DNA of 64,000 nt. Origin: Halorussus salilacus (GTDB taxonomy: Archaea > Halobacteriota > Halobacteria > Halobacteriales > Haladaptataceae). The notes under the pieces were generated by a model. It saw only the letters and a program-made list of their open reading frames with translations. It ran no database searches and was not told the origin of the DNA. Of this stretch, positions 1-8,850 are shown piece after piece. The position numbers and the translations under genes were made by a program. The stretch's first letter is position 1. Each line of letters begins with the position of its first letter. Where the stretch lies: NCBI RefSeq assembly GCF_024138125.1, contig NZ_CP099993.1, positions 186,001 through 250,000 of the forward strand, written 5' to 3'.

Positions 1-45
1 GACCCCGACGACCGCCATCAGGGCGCGGATTCCGACCCGGCGCAT
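1..45 (-). CDS. N-terminus of an unidentified protein (runs off window)
   Basis: An ATG on the minus strand at 45 opens a frame reading MRRVGIRALMAVVGV to the window edge. The basic start followed by hydrophobic residues would suit a signal peptide or first membrane segment. Only 15 codons are visible, so the product cannot be named. Confidence 0.35.
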   Translation of the reverse strand, partial: MRRVGIRALMAVVGV

Positions 46-144
46 GGTCGGCTGTTGGTGCGGGTCGGGCAAGGGAATGTCGGTGGTGGAGTCGCGAGTG
101 AGGTCGGCCCGGGTCGAACCCTCCCGCGTGACGATTCGAGCGAA

Positions 145-177
145 GCTAGCTACTCCCGGTCCCTGTGAAACCGCACC
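145..177. repeat. 33-bp dispersed repeat, copy 1
   Basis: The sequence starting GCTAGCTACTCCCGGT matches 59048-59080 at 31 of 33 positions. Both copies lie in gene-free DNA and not next to related genes. Function unknown. Confidence 0.6.
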
Positions 178-704
178 GCGACCGCAGGCCACTCACCTCC
201 CCAACCGACTGCGCTTCTCGGTCGTCACTCCGTTCCTCCCTGCGATGCTCGCCCCTCGCACGCTCTGGTTCGGGCCAAACCACGGCCCTCACCAGCGCGC
301 GCCGGGAGACGAACGACGTCTTCCGCGCCTGCTGTCGCTTCACCCCGGCAGACGCCGGGTGGACTGTCCCACCGGCCGATTCTCCATCGGACAGTCGACC
401 GAACGACGACCGGCGAAACATCCTACCGGGCGGGACTGAAAGGGGCCGCCCGCTCGCGCTTGCATGGTCGTCTGTGCGGGCAACTATTCGCGGCTCGGGC
501 TGTGCGGAGAGAGCCGCGAATATCCCGCACAGCGACCGCGAGCGGGCGGGGGCTTTCTGGCTGTTCACGGCAATCACTGTGGAAGCGGTCACGGTTCCAA
601 TCGAACCGCGAATGCAATCCACACCGAACGGGCCTCCACTAATCCAGATCCATTTCACACCTAGCGGGCGAACCTTCTTTACGACTCACCGATAGTTCGA
701 CCTC
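178..704. other. Non-coding region upstream of the MoxR gene
   Basis: No frame here looks coding: the open frames are arginine/serine-rich and overlap on both strands. It holds an inverted repeat GACTGTCC/GGACAGTC around 361-391 and the structured hairpin at 432-557. A weak TATA-like TTTACG near 675 is correctly spaced for a leaderless MoxR transcript. Confidence 0.5.
432..557 (+). ncRNA. Structured hairpin element, copy A (candidate RNA)
   Basis: The element begins GGGACTGAAAGG and ends GGGGGCTTTC. GAAAG (438-442) pairs with CTTTC (553-557), then a conserved GGG/GGG internal loop, then a 13-bp stem (446-458 with 537-549). An inner stem follows (472-480 with 524-532, and 485-496 with 511-522). 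Copy B at 22037-22157 has the same architecture with compensatory changes in the inner stem; copy C at 19415-19474 keeps only the outer part. Pairing is certain at DNA level; whether it is transcribed is inference. It could also be a palindromic mobile element. Confidence 0.55.
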
Positions 705-1664
705 ATGGACCAACCGACGGCGACCCAGCGGTGCGAGCGCGTCCTCGACGCGGTCGGGAGCGCGGTCATCGCCGACCGCGAGTTCCTCGAGACCGTCCTG
801 ACGGGAGTCCTCGCGCGGGGCCACGTCCTGCTGGAGGACGTGCCCGGCACGGGAAAGACCCTCACAGCCCGGAGCTTCGCCGACGCGCTCGGCCTCTCCT
901 TCTCGCGCATCCAGTTCACGCCCGACCTCCTGCCCGCCGACATCACGGGGTCGAACGTCTACGACGAGGGGACCGGCGACTTCGAGTTCTCGCCCGGCCC
1001 CGTCTTCGCCAACGTGGTGCTGGCCGACGAGATAAATCGCGCCCCGCCCAAGACGCAGGCCGCCCTGCTCGAAGCGATGGGCGAGGGGCAGGTCACCGTG
1101 GACGGGACGACCCACGACCTCCCCGACCCCTTCTTCGTGCTCGCCACGCAGAACCCGGTCGAACAGGAGGGCACCTTCGGCCTGCCGGAGGCCCAGCGCG
1201 ACCGCTTCATCGTCAAGACCCAGATGGGCTACCCCGACGAGGCGGGCGAGCGCGAACTTCTCGACCGCCGGGCCGACCGGACCGCGAAGGCCCCGAGCGT
1301 CGACCCGGTCGTGCAGGGCCGGGAGGTCGCCCAGATACAGCGCGTCCTCGAATCGGTGCGCGTGGACGCCAAGTTGCGGGACTACGTGGTCGCGCTCGGT
1401 CGGGCGACCCGCGAGGACGACCGCGTCGCGGTCGGGGTCTCGCCCCGCGGCGTCCAGCGCCTGTTCGAGGCCAGCAGGGCGGTCGCGGTCGTCGCCGGTC
1501 GCGACTACGTCGCGCCCGACGACGTGAAGCGAACCGTCGAACCGACCTTCACCCACCGGCTCGTCCCGACCGACGAGGCGAGCGTGCGCGGGGTCGACCG
1601 GCGCGAAATCGTCGCCGACGTGCTCGACCGGGTCGAGGTCCCGGCCGTGACGCCGACCCAGTGA
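705..1664 (+). CDS. MoxR-family AAA+ ATPase
   Basis: A 319-residue MoxR/RavA-type AAA+ ATPase, probably a chaperone that matures or activates a partner, commonly a DUF58/von Willebrand-type protein. Walker A is VPGTGKT (46-52), Walker B VVLADEIN (104-111), sensor 1 ATQNP (147-151), and PEAQRDRF (161-168) carries the arginine finger. The C-terminal third is the usual lid domain. It converges on the transglutaminase/DUF58 operon instead of leading it, as MoxR genes usually do. The ATG at 705 has no better in-frame alternative. Confidence 0.9.
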   Translation: MDQPTATQRCERVLDAVGSAVIADREFLETVLTGVLARGHVLLEDVPGTGKTLTARSFADALGLSFSRIQFTPDLLPADITGSNVYDEGTGDFEFSPGPVFANVVLADEINRAPPKTQAALLEAMGEGQVTVDGTTHDLPDPFFVLATQNPVEQEGTFGLPEAQRDRFIVKTQMGYPDEAGERELLDRRADRTAKAPSVDPVVQGREVAQIQRVLESVRVDAKLRDYVVALGRATREDDRVAVGVSPRGVQRLFEASRAVAVVAGRDYVAPDDVKRTVEPTFTHRLVPTDEASVRGVDRREIVADVLDRVEVPAVTPTQ

Positions 1665-1727
1665 GCGTCGGGTCGAGGTGCCTGCGAGCATCGAGTCGCG
1701 CCGACCCTCCCGCCCGCTGCGACGCTC

Positions 1728-3409
1728 TCACCGCAACGCAGCCACCAGCAACACGACCGCCGCGACCGCGCCCACCAGCGCGATTCCGGCCTCGCCGACG
1801 CCTCCGGCGACGCCCCCGGCGCTCGCGTCGGTCGAGAGCGCGCCCGCGAGTCCGCCCGCCGCGACGACCGCGAGCGCGCCCACGCCGACCGACCGGACCG
1901 CGTGGAGGAGCTCCGCCTGCCGGGTGGTCGCGGCCCGGCCGACCTCCGCGCCGAGGGTCGCCCCGAACTCGCCCGCGTCCCAGACCGCCAGCGCGACCGC
2001 GAGACAGCCGAGGACCAGCCAGAGCGGCGCGTCGAGCGTCCCCGCGAACGCCGCCGCGAGGAAGAGGCCGCCGCCCGCCAGCGACGGTCCGGCCGCGCGG
2101 TCGGGGACGAACCCGAGCAGGTACCCGAGCGCCAGCGCGAACAGCCCGGTCGCCGCGAGGAACGCCACGACCGCTGTGAGGCCGAGAACCACGGTCTCGG
2201 AGCCGTAGAACTCCACGACGCCGCCCGAGAGCCGACGGAACTGCTCGGCGAGGGGCGCGTCGAGCCGTCCCGCGACGAAATCGAGGAGGGCGTCGAGAAC
2301 CGGCCCGTGGACCGCGCCGACGCCAGCGACCACCGCGAGTCCGGCGAGGTAGGGCGCGTAGCCCACCAGCAGGTCGGCGGTCCCGGTCCGGGCCGACCGC
2401 CGGACGAGCGCGGCAGCTCCCGCGAGGCCGACCGCGACGACCGCGGTCCGGACGAGGAGGCGACGGAGACCCGACGACCCCGTCGCGTCGGCGAGGAGGC
2501 CGTAGGCCGCCGGGGGGAGGGCGTCCCGGAGCGCCTCCGCGGGGACGCCGACCCCGCGAGCAGGGCGATGGGAAGCCCCGCGAGCGCAGCGAACGCGAGC
2601 CGGACCGACCAGCGCTCGGCCCGGTCGGCGAGCGCCGCGAGTTCCACGCCGCCGACCGCGGCGTCGCCCGCGAGTTCGCGGGTCGGGAGCGCGCGGAGCG
2701 CCCGGTGGGTCGCGACGGCCGCCGCGGTGAACACCACCCAGAACGAGAACAGCCGGGGCTCCGGTTCGGGGCTCCCCGGTCCCGCGAACACCAGACGGGC
2801 GGCGGTCGAGACCGCTTCGTCGACGAACCCGTCGACCGGAACAGCGTCGAAGTTCGCCGCGAGCGCGCGGCCCGCGAGCGCGACCGCGAACCCGACCGGG
2901 AGGACCGCGGTCCGGACCGCGAGGCCGAGACACCGCGCGAGCGTCTCCCTCGTCGCGACGCTCCGGACCGACGCGGCCGCGCCGAAGACCGCGAGCGTAC
3001 AGCCCCAGATGACCGCTCCCGCGCCGACGACCCGGAGGGCGTTCGCGCTCACTTGGCCCGGGGTGGGCGCGGGGAACAGCGCCGCGAACCGGACGAGGAC
3101 CTCGTAGCCCACCCCGGCCGCGACCGCGCCCCCGGCCGGAACCACCAGCAGGCTCGCCCCGACGGTCGCGGGGACGCGCCACTCCTCGACCGCCAGTAGC
3201 CAGAGCGCGAGCGCCAGCCCCGCCGCGCCCGCCGCGGCGACGAGGACGCCCGTCTCGACGCCGACCGCCCGCGAGAGCGCCGCGACTCCCCCGGCGGTGC
3301 CCGCCAGCGCGACCGCGGTGCTCGCCCGCGTCGGCGACCAGTTCGACTCCGGGACGACCGGGTCGGCGTCGGGGTCCTCACCGGTGTCTTCGACTCCGTC
3401 GAACGTCAC
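1728..3409 (-). pseudogene. Polytopic membrane protein of the DUF58 cluster (DUF7519-like), apparent frameshift
   Basis: The frame opens with GTG at 3409, overlapping the DUF58 stop as GTGA, reads through alternating hydrophobic segments, and loses frame at the CCCC run 2552-2555 (plus strand). One extra base there joins it to the downstream frame that ends at 1728, giving about 560 residues with around ten or more membrane helices. No other stops occur, so this is a very recent lesion or a homopolymer sequencing error. Last gene of the operon. I recall DUF7519 as the family in this position, but could not check; function unknown. Confidence 0.7.
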
Positions 3410-4842
3410 GACAGGACCCTCCGCAGCGAGCGTTCGAGCGCGACGCCGAGCGGTTCGGCCACGTCCCAGTCCACCACGCCCGCGCCGGTCGCCCGGAGGT
3501 CCCGGACCCGGACGGTCCGGCGGGTCGCGGCGACCGCCCGGCCCGGCGACTCCCCGCCGGTCACGTCGGGGCTGAGGACGGTGCAGTCGTGGCCCCGGAC
3601 CGCGAGCGCCCGGGCCAGCGACCCGGGCCACTCGTCGAGGACGGGCGAGACGACCACCACCTGCGAGTCGACGGGCAGGCGCGCCAGCAGGCGTCGTATC
3701 GTCGCGCCCTCGCGGCCGCCGTCGGGGGCGGCCCGGGAGGATTTCACGCCCGCCGAGGGTCCGGCGGCGGACGCCGCCGGACCCTCGGCGGAGAACGGTG
3801 TTGCCGAAATCTCGCCGTCGGTCGGCACCTCGCTCGGGGCGTCGCGGTCGGCCGCGTTCGCGGCCGCCGCGAACACGAGGCGCGCGCTCGCGGCTTCGTC
3901 GTCGGAGTCGGCCCACGGCAGGCCGTCCGGCGGGAGTTCGCCGTCGAGGTCGGCGTCCCGCACCCCGAGCGCGGTCACGCTCGTCGCGACGTTCGCGTCG
4001 GTCAGCGCGTCGTAGAGTCGCTCGCCCGCGTAGGTCGCGAGTTCGGCCCCGTTCGGGTAGCCCGCCCGCGGGGTCGCGCGAGCGACCCCGCGGGCGTCGA
4101 CGACCACCACGGTCCGGGACGCGCGCTCCTCGCGGAACCGGACCGTGGTGAGGTCGCCCGTCTTGGCCAACCGCCGCCAGTCGATTCGGCTCAGCGAGTC
4201 GCCGGGCCGGTACTCGCGAGTCGAGTGGAATTCGAGTCCCTCCCCGCCCGAGTCGATGGTGTGGGTCCCGACGCGTCTGGGGGTCGCCCGGGCGAGCGGC
4301 GCGTCGGCGACCCCGAGCGAACACGAGAGGGTGGACTCGCCCCCGGCCGCCACCGCGGTCGTGACCCGGTCGGTCGCGCTCGCGGTCCGGACCCGGACCG
4401 CGGGGTCGCCGAACTCGTGGTCGCCGCGCGTGGCGACCACCTCGTAGGTGACGGTCGCCTCCTCGCCCGGCCGGAGCGAGAGCGCCGCCCGGGGCGACCC
4501 CGAGACCACCCGGAGTTCGTCGGGCACGCCGTCGACGATTCGCACGTCGGCCAGCGCCGACTCGCCCTCGTTGCGCACCCGGAGCGCGACCCCGACCCGC
4601 GCGCCCGGCGGCGGGCTCGCGGGGTCGAACGACCGCTCGATTCGCGGGGCCGACGCGCCCGACAGCGACGAGAGCGCGCCGACCGCCACGTACGCCAGCG
4701 GGACCACGGCGGCCGCGAACAGTCGCGGTTCGGCGTACAGCAGGCCCAGCGTCACCAGCAGGAGCGTCCCCGCGAGCGCGCCCCGCCAGCGCGGGACGCG
4801 CTCGCGCGCTCGGTCGACCGAGTCCTCGCGGTCGTCGCTCAC
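3406..4842 (-). CDS. DUF58 domain protein
   Basis: A 478-residue protein with two N-terminal membrane helices, an Ig-like segment, then the DUF58 signature REYRPGDSLSRIDW near residues 205-225 and a von Willebrand-like C-terminal fold. DUF58 proteins are usual partners of MoxR ATPases; the exact role is unknown. The GTG start overlaps the preceding stop (GTGA), indicating translational coupling. A low-complexity linker around residues 350-365 is encoded by a perfect 19-bp-arm palindrome (3751-3790). Alone of the four operon genes it has no frameshift. Confidence 0.85.
   Translation of the reverse strand: MSDDREDSVDRARERVPRWRGALAGTLLLVTLGLLYAEPRLFAAAVVPLAYVAVGALSSLSGASAPRIERSFDPASPPPGARVGVALRVRNEGESALADVRIVDGVPDELRVVSGSPRAALSLRPGEEATVTYEVVATRGDHEFGDPAVRVRTASATDRVTTAVAAGGESTLSCSLGVADAPLARATPRRVGTHTIDSGGEGLEFHSTREYRPGDSLSRIDWRRLAKTGDLTTVRFREERASRTVVVVDARGVARATPRAGYPNGAELATYAGERLYDALTDANVATSVTALGVRDADLDGELPPDGLPWADSDDEAASARLVFAAAANAADRDAPSEVPTDGEISATPFSAEGPAASAAGPSAGVKSSRAAPDGGREGATIRRLLARLPVDSQVVVVSPVLDEWPGSLARALAVRGHDCTVLSPDVTGGESPGRAVAATRRTVRVRDLRATGAGVVDWDVAEPLGVALERSLRRVLS
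3751..3790. repeat. Perfect palindrome inside the DUF58 gene
   Basis: Arms 3751-3769 and 3772-3790 are exact inverse complements with a 2-bp centre. The encoded peptide is Ala/Gly/Pro/Ser-rich and looks like an in-frame insertion in a linker. Confidence 0.75.
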
Positions 4843-5464
4843 GGCGACTCGCCCTCCGTTTCGTCGAGCGCCGACTCGACCGCCGAGACGGTGCGCTCGA
4901 CCCGCCGCCGTCGCTCGGCCGCCGGGTCGAGCCACTCCCGGAGGCGCGCGGAGAGCGGGAATTCCGGGCCGTCCTCGCCCGCGAGGAACGCGGCGGCGGT
5001 CGGGTCGTCGGTCCACGCGCCGGTCTCGACTGCCTTTCGGGCCTCCTCGGAGGACAGACCGCCACCTCGGGCGTGGACCCCGGCGGCGGTCTCGGCCAGC
5101 GTCGAACGGACCGCTTCCATCGAAGCCGCACGGCCGTCGGCCCCGGTAGCGACCCGCCGGTCGAACGACCGGCCGGTCCGAGCGCGGTCGGCGGCGCTCG
5201 CGGTCTCGGGCGGGTCCCCGACGCGCGCGAACCGGGCGGCGGGGCCGTCGGTCGGGGGCGGGCGTCGGCCCCGGACCGCGCGGCCCACGCCGAGTACAGG
5301 CCGACTGCGACACCGAGCGCGAGCACGAGCCGCCCAGTGTCGGTCGATTCGAGGCGGTCGGCGACCGCCGAGAGCTGAGTCGCGAACAGGTCGGGCGCGA
5401 ACACCGCCGCGGCGGTCGCGGCGGTCAGGAGCGCGCCGAGGCCGCCCAGAAGTTTGGCCCGCAT
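4839..5464 (-). pseudogene. Small membrane protein of the DUF58 cluster (DUF7269-like), apparent frameshift
   Basis: It starts at ATG 5464 (MRAKLLGGLGALLTAATAAA), overlapping the upstream stop as TGATG. Two hydrophobic segments are followed by a soluble acidic domain ending VESALDETEGESP at 4839. The two halves lie in different frames and are joined by adding one base to the GGGGG run at 5254-5258 (plus strand), giving 208 residues. Function unknown; conserved haloarchaeal position between transglutaminase and DUF58 genes. Sequencing error or recent mutation are both possible. Confidence 0.65.
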
Positions 5465-8400
5465 CAGTCGTCACCTCCCGCGGGGTCGGAGGCGGCCGCC
5501 TCCGACCCCGCCTCATCCGGTTCGTCGACCGAGGTCTCGCCCCGTTCGTCGGCCGACCCCTCGCCCGATTCGGGCGGGCGCGCCGCCGCCTCGACCGCCG
5601 CGAGCGCCTCCTCGACGCGGGGGAGTCGCTCGGCGGGCGAGCGCGCGCCGTACTCCACGTCGCGGAAGGCGTCCCGGAGGGTCGCGACCGCCTCGGGCGG
5701 CAGGTCGTCCTCGCGGACCGCGTGGTCTGCGAGTTCGCCCGGCGTCATCGCGGCGGGCCGCCGGACCGAGACCACCCGGAGGAAGTCGGCCCACGCCTCC
5801 CGGAGCGTCCGGTAGGAGTCGACCTCTTCGGGGTGGGGCGGCGCGTCGGACGCCGCGGAGGCGTCGGCGTCCCTGACCTCGGCTTCGCCCGCGAGTCGGC
5901 CCGCGAGCGCCTGCGCGGCGCGCAGGCGCTCGCGGAGCCACGCGCGGAGTCGCTCGACCAGTTCCGGCACCGTGGCCTCGCCCGCGAGCAGGTCGCGGAT
6001 GGCGTCGGCGACCGCCCGAATCCCGCGGTCGAGTCTGTCGGCGATGCCGAACAGCAGGGCGACCGCCAGCCGCGGTATCGCGGCCGCCGCCCGGGCGAGG
6101 AGCGCGGCGATTCGGCGGGGCGTCAGTCCCCGCCGACGGGCCCCGAGTGCGAGGCCGCCGACGACCGCCGCGGTCCCGACGAGGACACCGAGGAGATTGA
6201 CGAACAGGCCCGAGACGGTCGTCCGGCGGGTCTGACCGTCGGCGACGACGGTCACGGTCGCGCTCGGACCGAACGGGAGGGTCGCGGTCGCGCTGCCGTT
6301 CGGGCCGGTCCGGCGTTCCCCGCCGCCGACCCGAACGCTGGCGTTGGGGACCGGTTCGTCGCCGTAGGCCGCCGCGACCTCGACGCCGGTCCCGGGGAGG
6401 GCGACCGGCAGGACCGGGTCGGCCGAGACCGTCAGGTCCGGGAGCGAGACTGTGGTCTCGCCCGAGACCGGCCCGCGCTCGACCGCGAGGGTGGCGTTGC
6501 CCGGCGACTCGGGAAGCCGGACCCGGATTCTGCCCTGCCCGTCGGTCTCGCCGAGGCGCTCGCCGTCGAGTTCGACCGCGGCGTCCCGGACGGGCACGCC
6601 CGAGACGGTGGCGGTGACGACAACCTCCTCGCCGGTGGCGGCGTCGCCCGAGACCGCGAGTTCGGCGTCGGTGTCGAGGGAGTACGACCGGGACTCGTTC
6701 GTCTCGTTTCGCGCGAAGAGCGACTCCGGCGGCCCCCCGAGCGACCGCGGCGCGTCGGCGTCGTGGAGGGGTGGGACGCCGAGCGCGCCCGCGCGCTCGG
6801 CGTCCCCACGGTGACCGTGAGGTTCCGGGCGTAGGGGACCTCGCCGGTCACCGTCCCCGCCCGTCGGTCGTGCCGACGAGGTCGCCGTTGAACCGCACGG
6901 CGACGCCGACGGCGGGCGACCCCTCGCGCGTGACGGTCGCGGTCACGCTCTCGCCGGGAACCGGGTCGGGATCGAGTTCCACCTCGTAGCTGTCTCGGTC
7001 GTCGGACTCCTCCTCCGTCGTGGTCGTCTCGGGTTCTTCGGTGGTGGTTGTCTCGGACGATTCCGTCGTCGTCGCGGATTCTTCGGTCGTCGTGGATTCC
7101 TCGGTCGTGGTTCCAGACGTCTCGGAACCCTCGGTCGTCTCGGACTCAGACGTTTCCGGCGACGAGTCGGTGGTCGTCGGACTCCCCTCGGTCTCCGACT
7201 CGCGCGCGGTCTCGGTTCCTGACCTGCCCGTCGTCTCGGTCCCCGACTCGTCGGGGGTCGTGGCCGTCTCCTCGGCAGAGAACGTCTCGTTCGGGCTCCC
7301 CTCCTCGGTCGGGGCGTACTCGTCGCCGGACTCGCCGGTCCGGTTCTCGAAGGCGTCGCGTTCGGCATCCAGACGGTCGCTCCCGGGCGTGGGGTCGAAC
7401 CGGACCCACCCGACCTCGGGGAAGTAGACCTCGACCCACGCGTGGGCGTTCATCCCCCGGACCTGATAGGTGTTCGCGCCGACCTCCTGACCGGTCGAGT
7501 AGCCCACGACGTATCGGGCGGGCACGCCCTGCGACCGGAGCATCGCGGTCATCGAGGTGGCGAAGTACTCGCAGTAGCCCTCGTCCATCTCGAAGACGAA
7601 CTCCGAGGCGGCGTCCTCGCCGGGCGCGCTCGCGTTCAGCGAGTAGCTCTTGTTCTCCTCCAGCCACGACTCGACCCTGGTCGCGGTCTCGTAGGGGTCG
7701 TCGGCGTCCTCGGTCAGGTTCGCGGTGAACTCCCCGAGACGCCGGTCGGTGTCGGCGGGGAGCGCGGTGTACCGCTCCTCGATATCGGTCGGGTAGTCCT
7801 CGCCCGCGGCCCGCAGGACCGCGGGGTCGCGGGGGGGCTTGTGACTCACTCCCTCGTAACTGGTTCCCTCGCCGAGCGCGTCGTCGGTCTCGAACGCGCC
7901 CGCGTCGGTGACGTACACCGAGTCGGTCCCGGAGACCGAAGCGGGCCGCCAGACGGTCGGGAGCGCGGTTCCCTGCCGGGCGAGCGTCACCTCGTACTCG
8001 ACGCGCTCGCCGCGAATCCCGTCGCGTTCGAGGCTGCCGTCGGAGGGTCGGCGCTCGCCCGACTGCTCCCACCCACCCCCGGTGTAGGTGTCGTACGCGC
8101 CGGTCCGCCAGTAGCTCGCGGTCGAACTCTCCACCGTGAAGTGGACCTCGGCGTTCTGCGACCGGAAGGCGTTGGTCTCGCCCTCGTCGGCTAGCGACCC
8201 GCCGACCGAGGTGGTGTCGCCCGGGTTCAGCGCGCCGAGACCGCCCGCGCCGTCGAGCGCGGCCGCGCCGCCGCCACCGCCGTCCGGCCCCTCGTCGAAG
8301 GGGTCGACCCCCGGCTGGGGAATCGCCGACCCGAGCGGCGACCCGCCGGGTCCGGCCCCGGTGAGCGCCGGGAGGACGAGCGCCGCGAGCGCGACCGCGA

Positions 8401-8485
8401 CGACGCAACAGACCGCGAGCAGGACCCGGAGGCGGTCGCGGGCCTCCTCGTCGTCGGGCACCAGCGGGGGCGACGTGTCGGTCAT
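5464..8485 (-). pseudogene. Transglutaminase-like / DUF4129 membrane protein, two apparent frameshifts
   Basis: After restoring two single bases this encodes about 1007 residues. In order: an N-terminal membrane helix (20-42); a transglutaminase-like core with Cys305 (GYCEYF), His348 (NAHAW) and Asp364 (RFDPTPG); a Ser/Thr/Glu-rich linker; Ig-like domains; a membrane helix; and a C-terminal DUF4129 domain. The lesions are in CCCC runs at 6855-6858 and 6804-6807 (plus strand). The core probably acts outside the membrane as a peptidase or crosslinking fold. First gene of the operon. A 28-bp palindrome (5482-5509) encodes part of the C-terminal tail. Confidence 0.75.
5482..5509. repeat. Perfect 28-bp palindrome in the 3' end of the transglutaminase gene
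   Basis: Two 14-bp arms with no spacer encode a low-complexity Glu/Ala tail just before the stop codon. Confidence 0.7.
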
Positions 8486-8683
8486 GGAGTGGGGCGGTGT
8501 GTTGGCGTCGGACGTGTTCGCGTCGGGTGGGTTCGCGTCGGGTGCGTGGGTTCGCGTCGGGTGCGTGCGTTCGCGTCGGGTGGGTTCCCGACGGCCGTGC
8601 CGCGGGCCGCGCGGCGCGCGCCGCGCGGCCCGCCGAGAGTGTGGATGACAACTGCGGCGACAAACATAAAAAAATTGCCGAAT
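8486..8683. other. Leader region of the transglutaminase operon
   Basis: Four degenerate copies of GTTCGCGTCGGGTG lie at about 8517-8582 and a GC palindrome at about 8597-8633. On the minus strand TTTTTTTATG (about 8666-8677) could be a TATA box for the operon, or the T-tract of a terminator following the hairpin 8684-8720. No gene seen. Confidence 0.4.
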
Positions 8684-8720
8684 ATTCGGGCGGGCGTCGC
8701 ACGGCGACGCCCGCCCGAAT
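8684..8720 (-). terminator. Hairpin followed by T-tract on the minus strand
   Basis: Perfect inverted repeat: arms 8684-8700 and 8704-8720, 3-nt loop. Read on the minus strand it is followed within about ten bases by seven Ts, as expected for termination after the acyl-CoA ligase gene. It could instead belong to a short transcript starting from the promoter-like element at 8722-8760. Confidence 0.5.
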
Positions 8721-8721
8721 C

Positions 8722-8760
8722 GCTTTAAGTGGTTCTGGCGACAAGGGATAGATACGAGGG
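8722..8760 (-). promoter_or_regulatory. Promoter-like conserved element, copy 1
   Basis: Read on the minus strand it contains TCGTATCTATCC, then GTCGCCAGAACCACTTAAA. It is almost identical (one mismatch in 37) to 12078-12114, which lies upstream of the thiamine-diphosphate enzyme. CTTAAA would be the TATA box. Here it points at a hairpin and the transglutaminase operon. Confidence 0.5.
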
Positions 8761-8850
8761 GCGTGCGCCCGGGTTCTGCGGTGACTCCGACCGGCAGTTA
8801 CGACGCTTTCCGAGCGTCGCGACGCTCTCTCGGACCGCGACGGCGGGGGG

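Noticed and set aside
165-695. Open frame of 176 codons before the MoxR gene
   Set aside because: It runs through the structured hairpin and is Arg/Ser/Pro-rich with no domain; other frames are open as well. Treated as non-coding repeat DNA.
1505-5464. Very long minus-strand open frame of about 1300 codons
   Set aside because: It only links two real gene parts (N-terminus of the small membrane protein and N-terminus of the DUF7519-like protein) through arginine/proline-rich antisense-type sequence, because high GC removes stop codons.
8666-8720. A new short RNA gene made of promoter element, hairpin and T-tract
   Set aside because: The hairpin and T-tract are equally explained as a terminator for the acyl-CoA ligase gene and the T-tract as a TATA box, so only the separate parts are listed.
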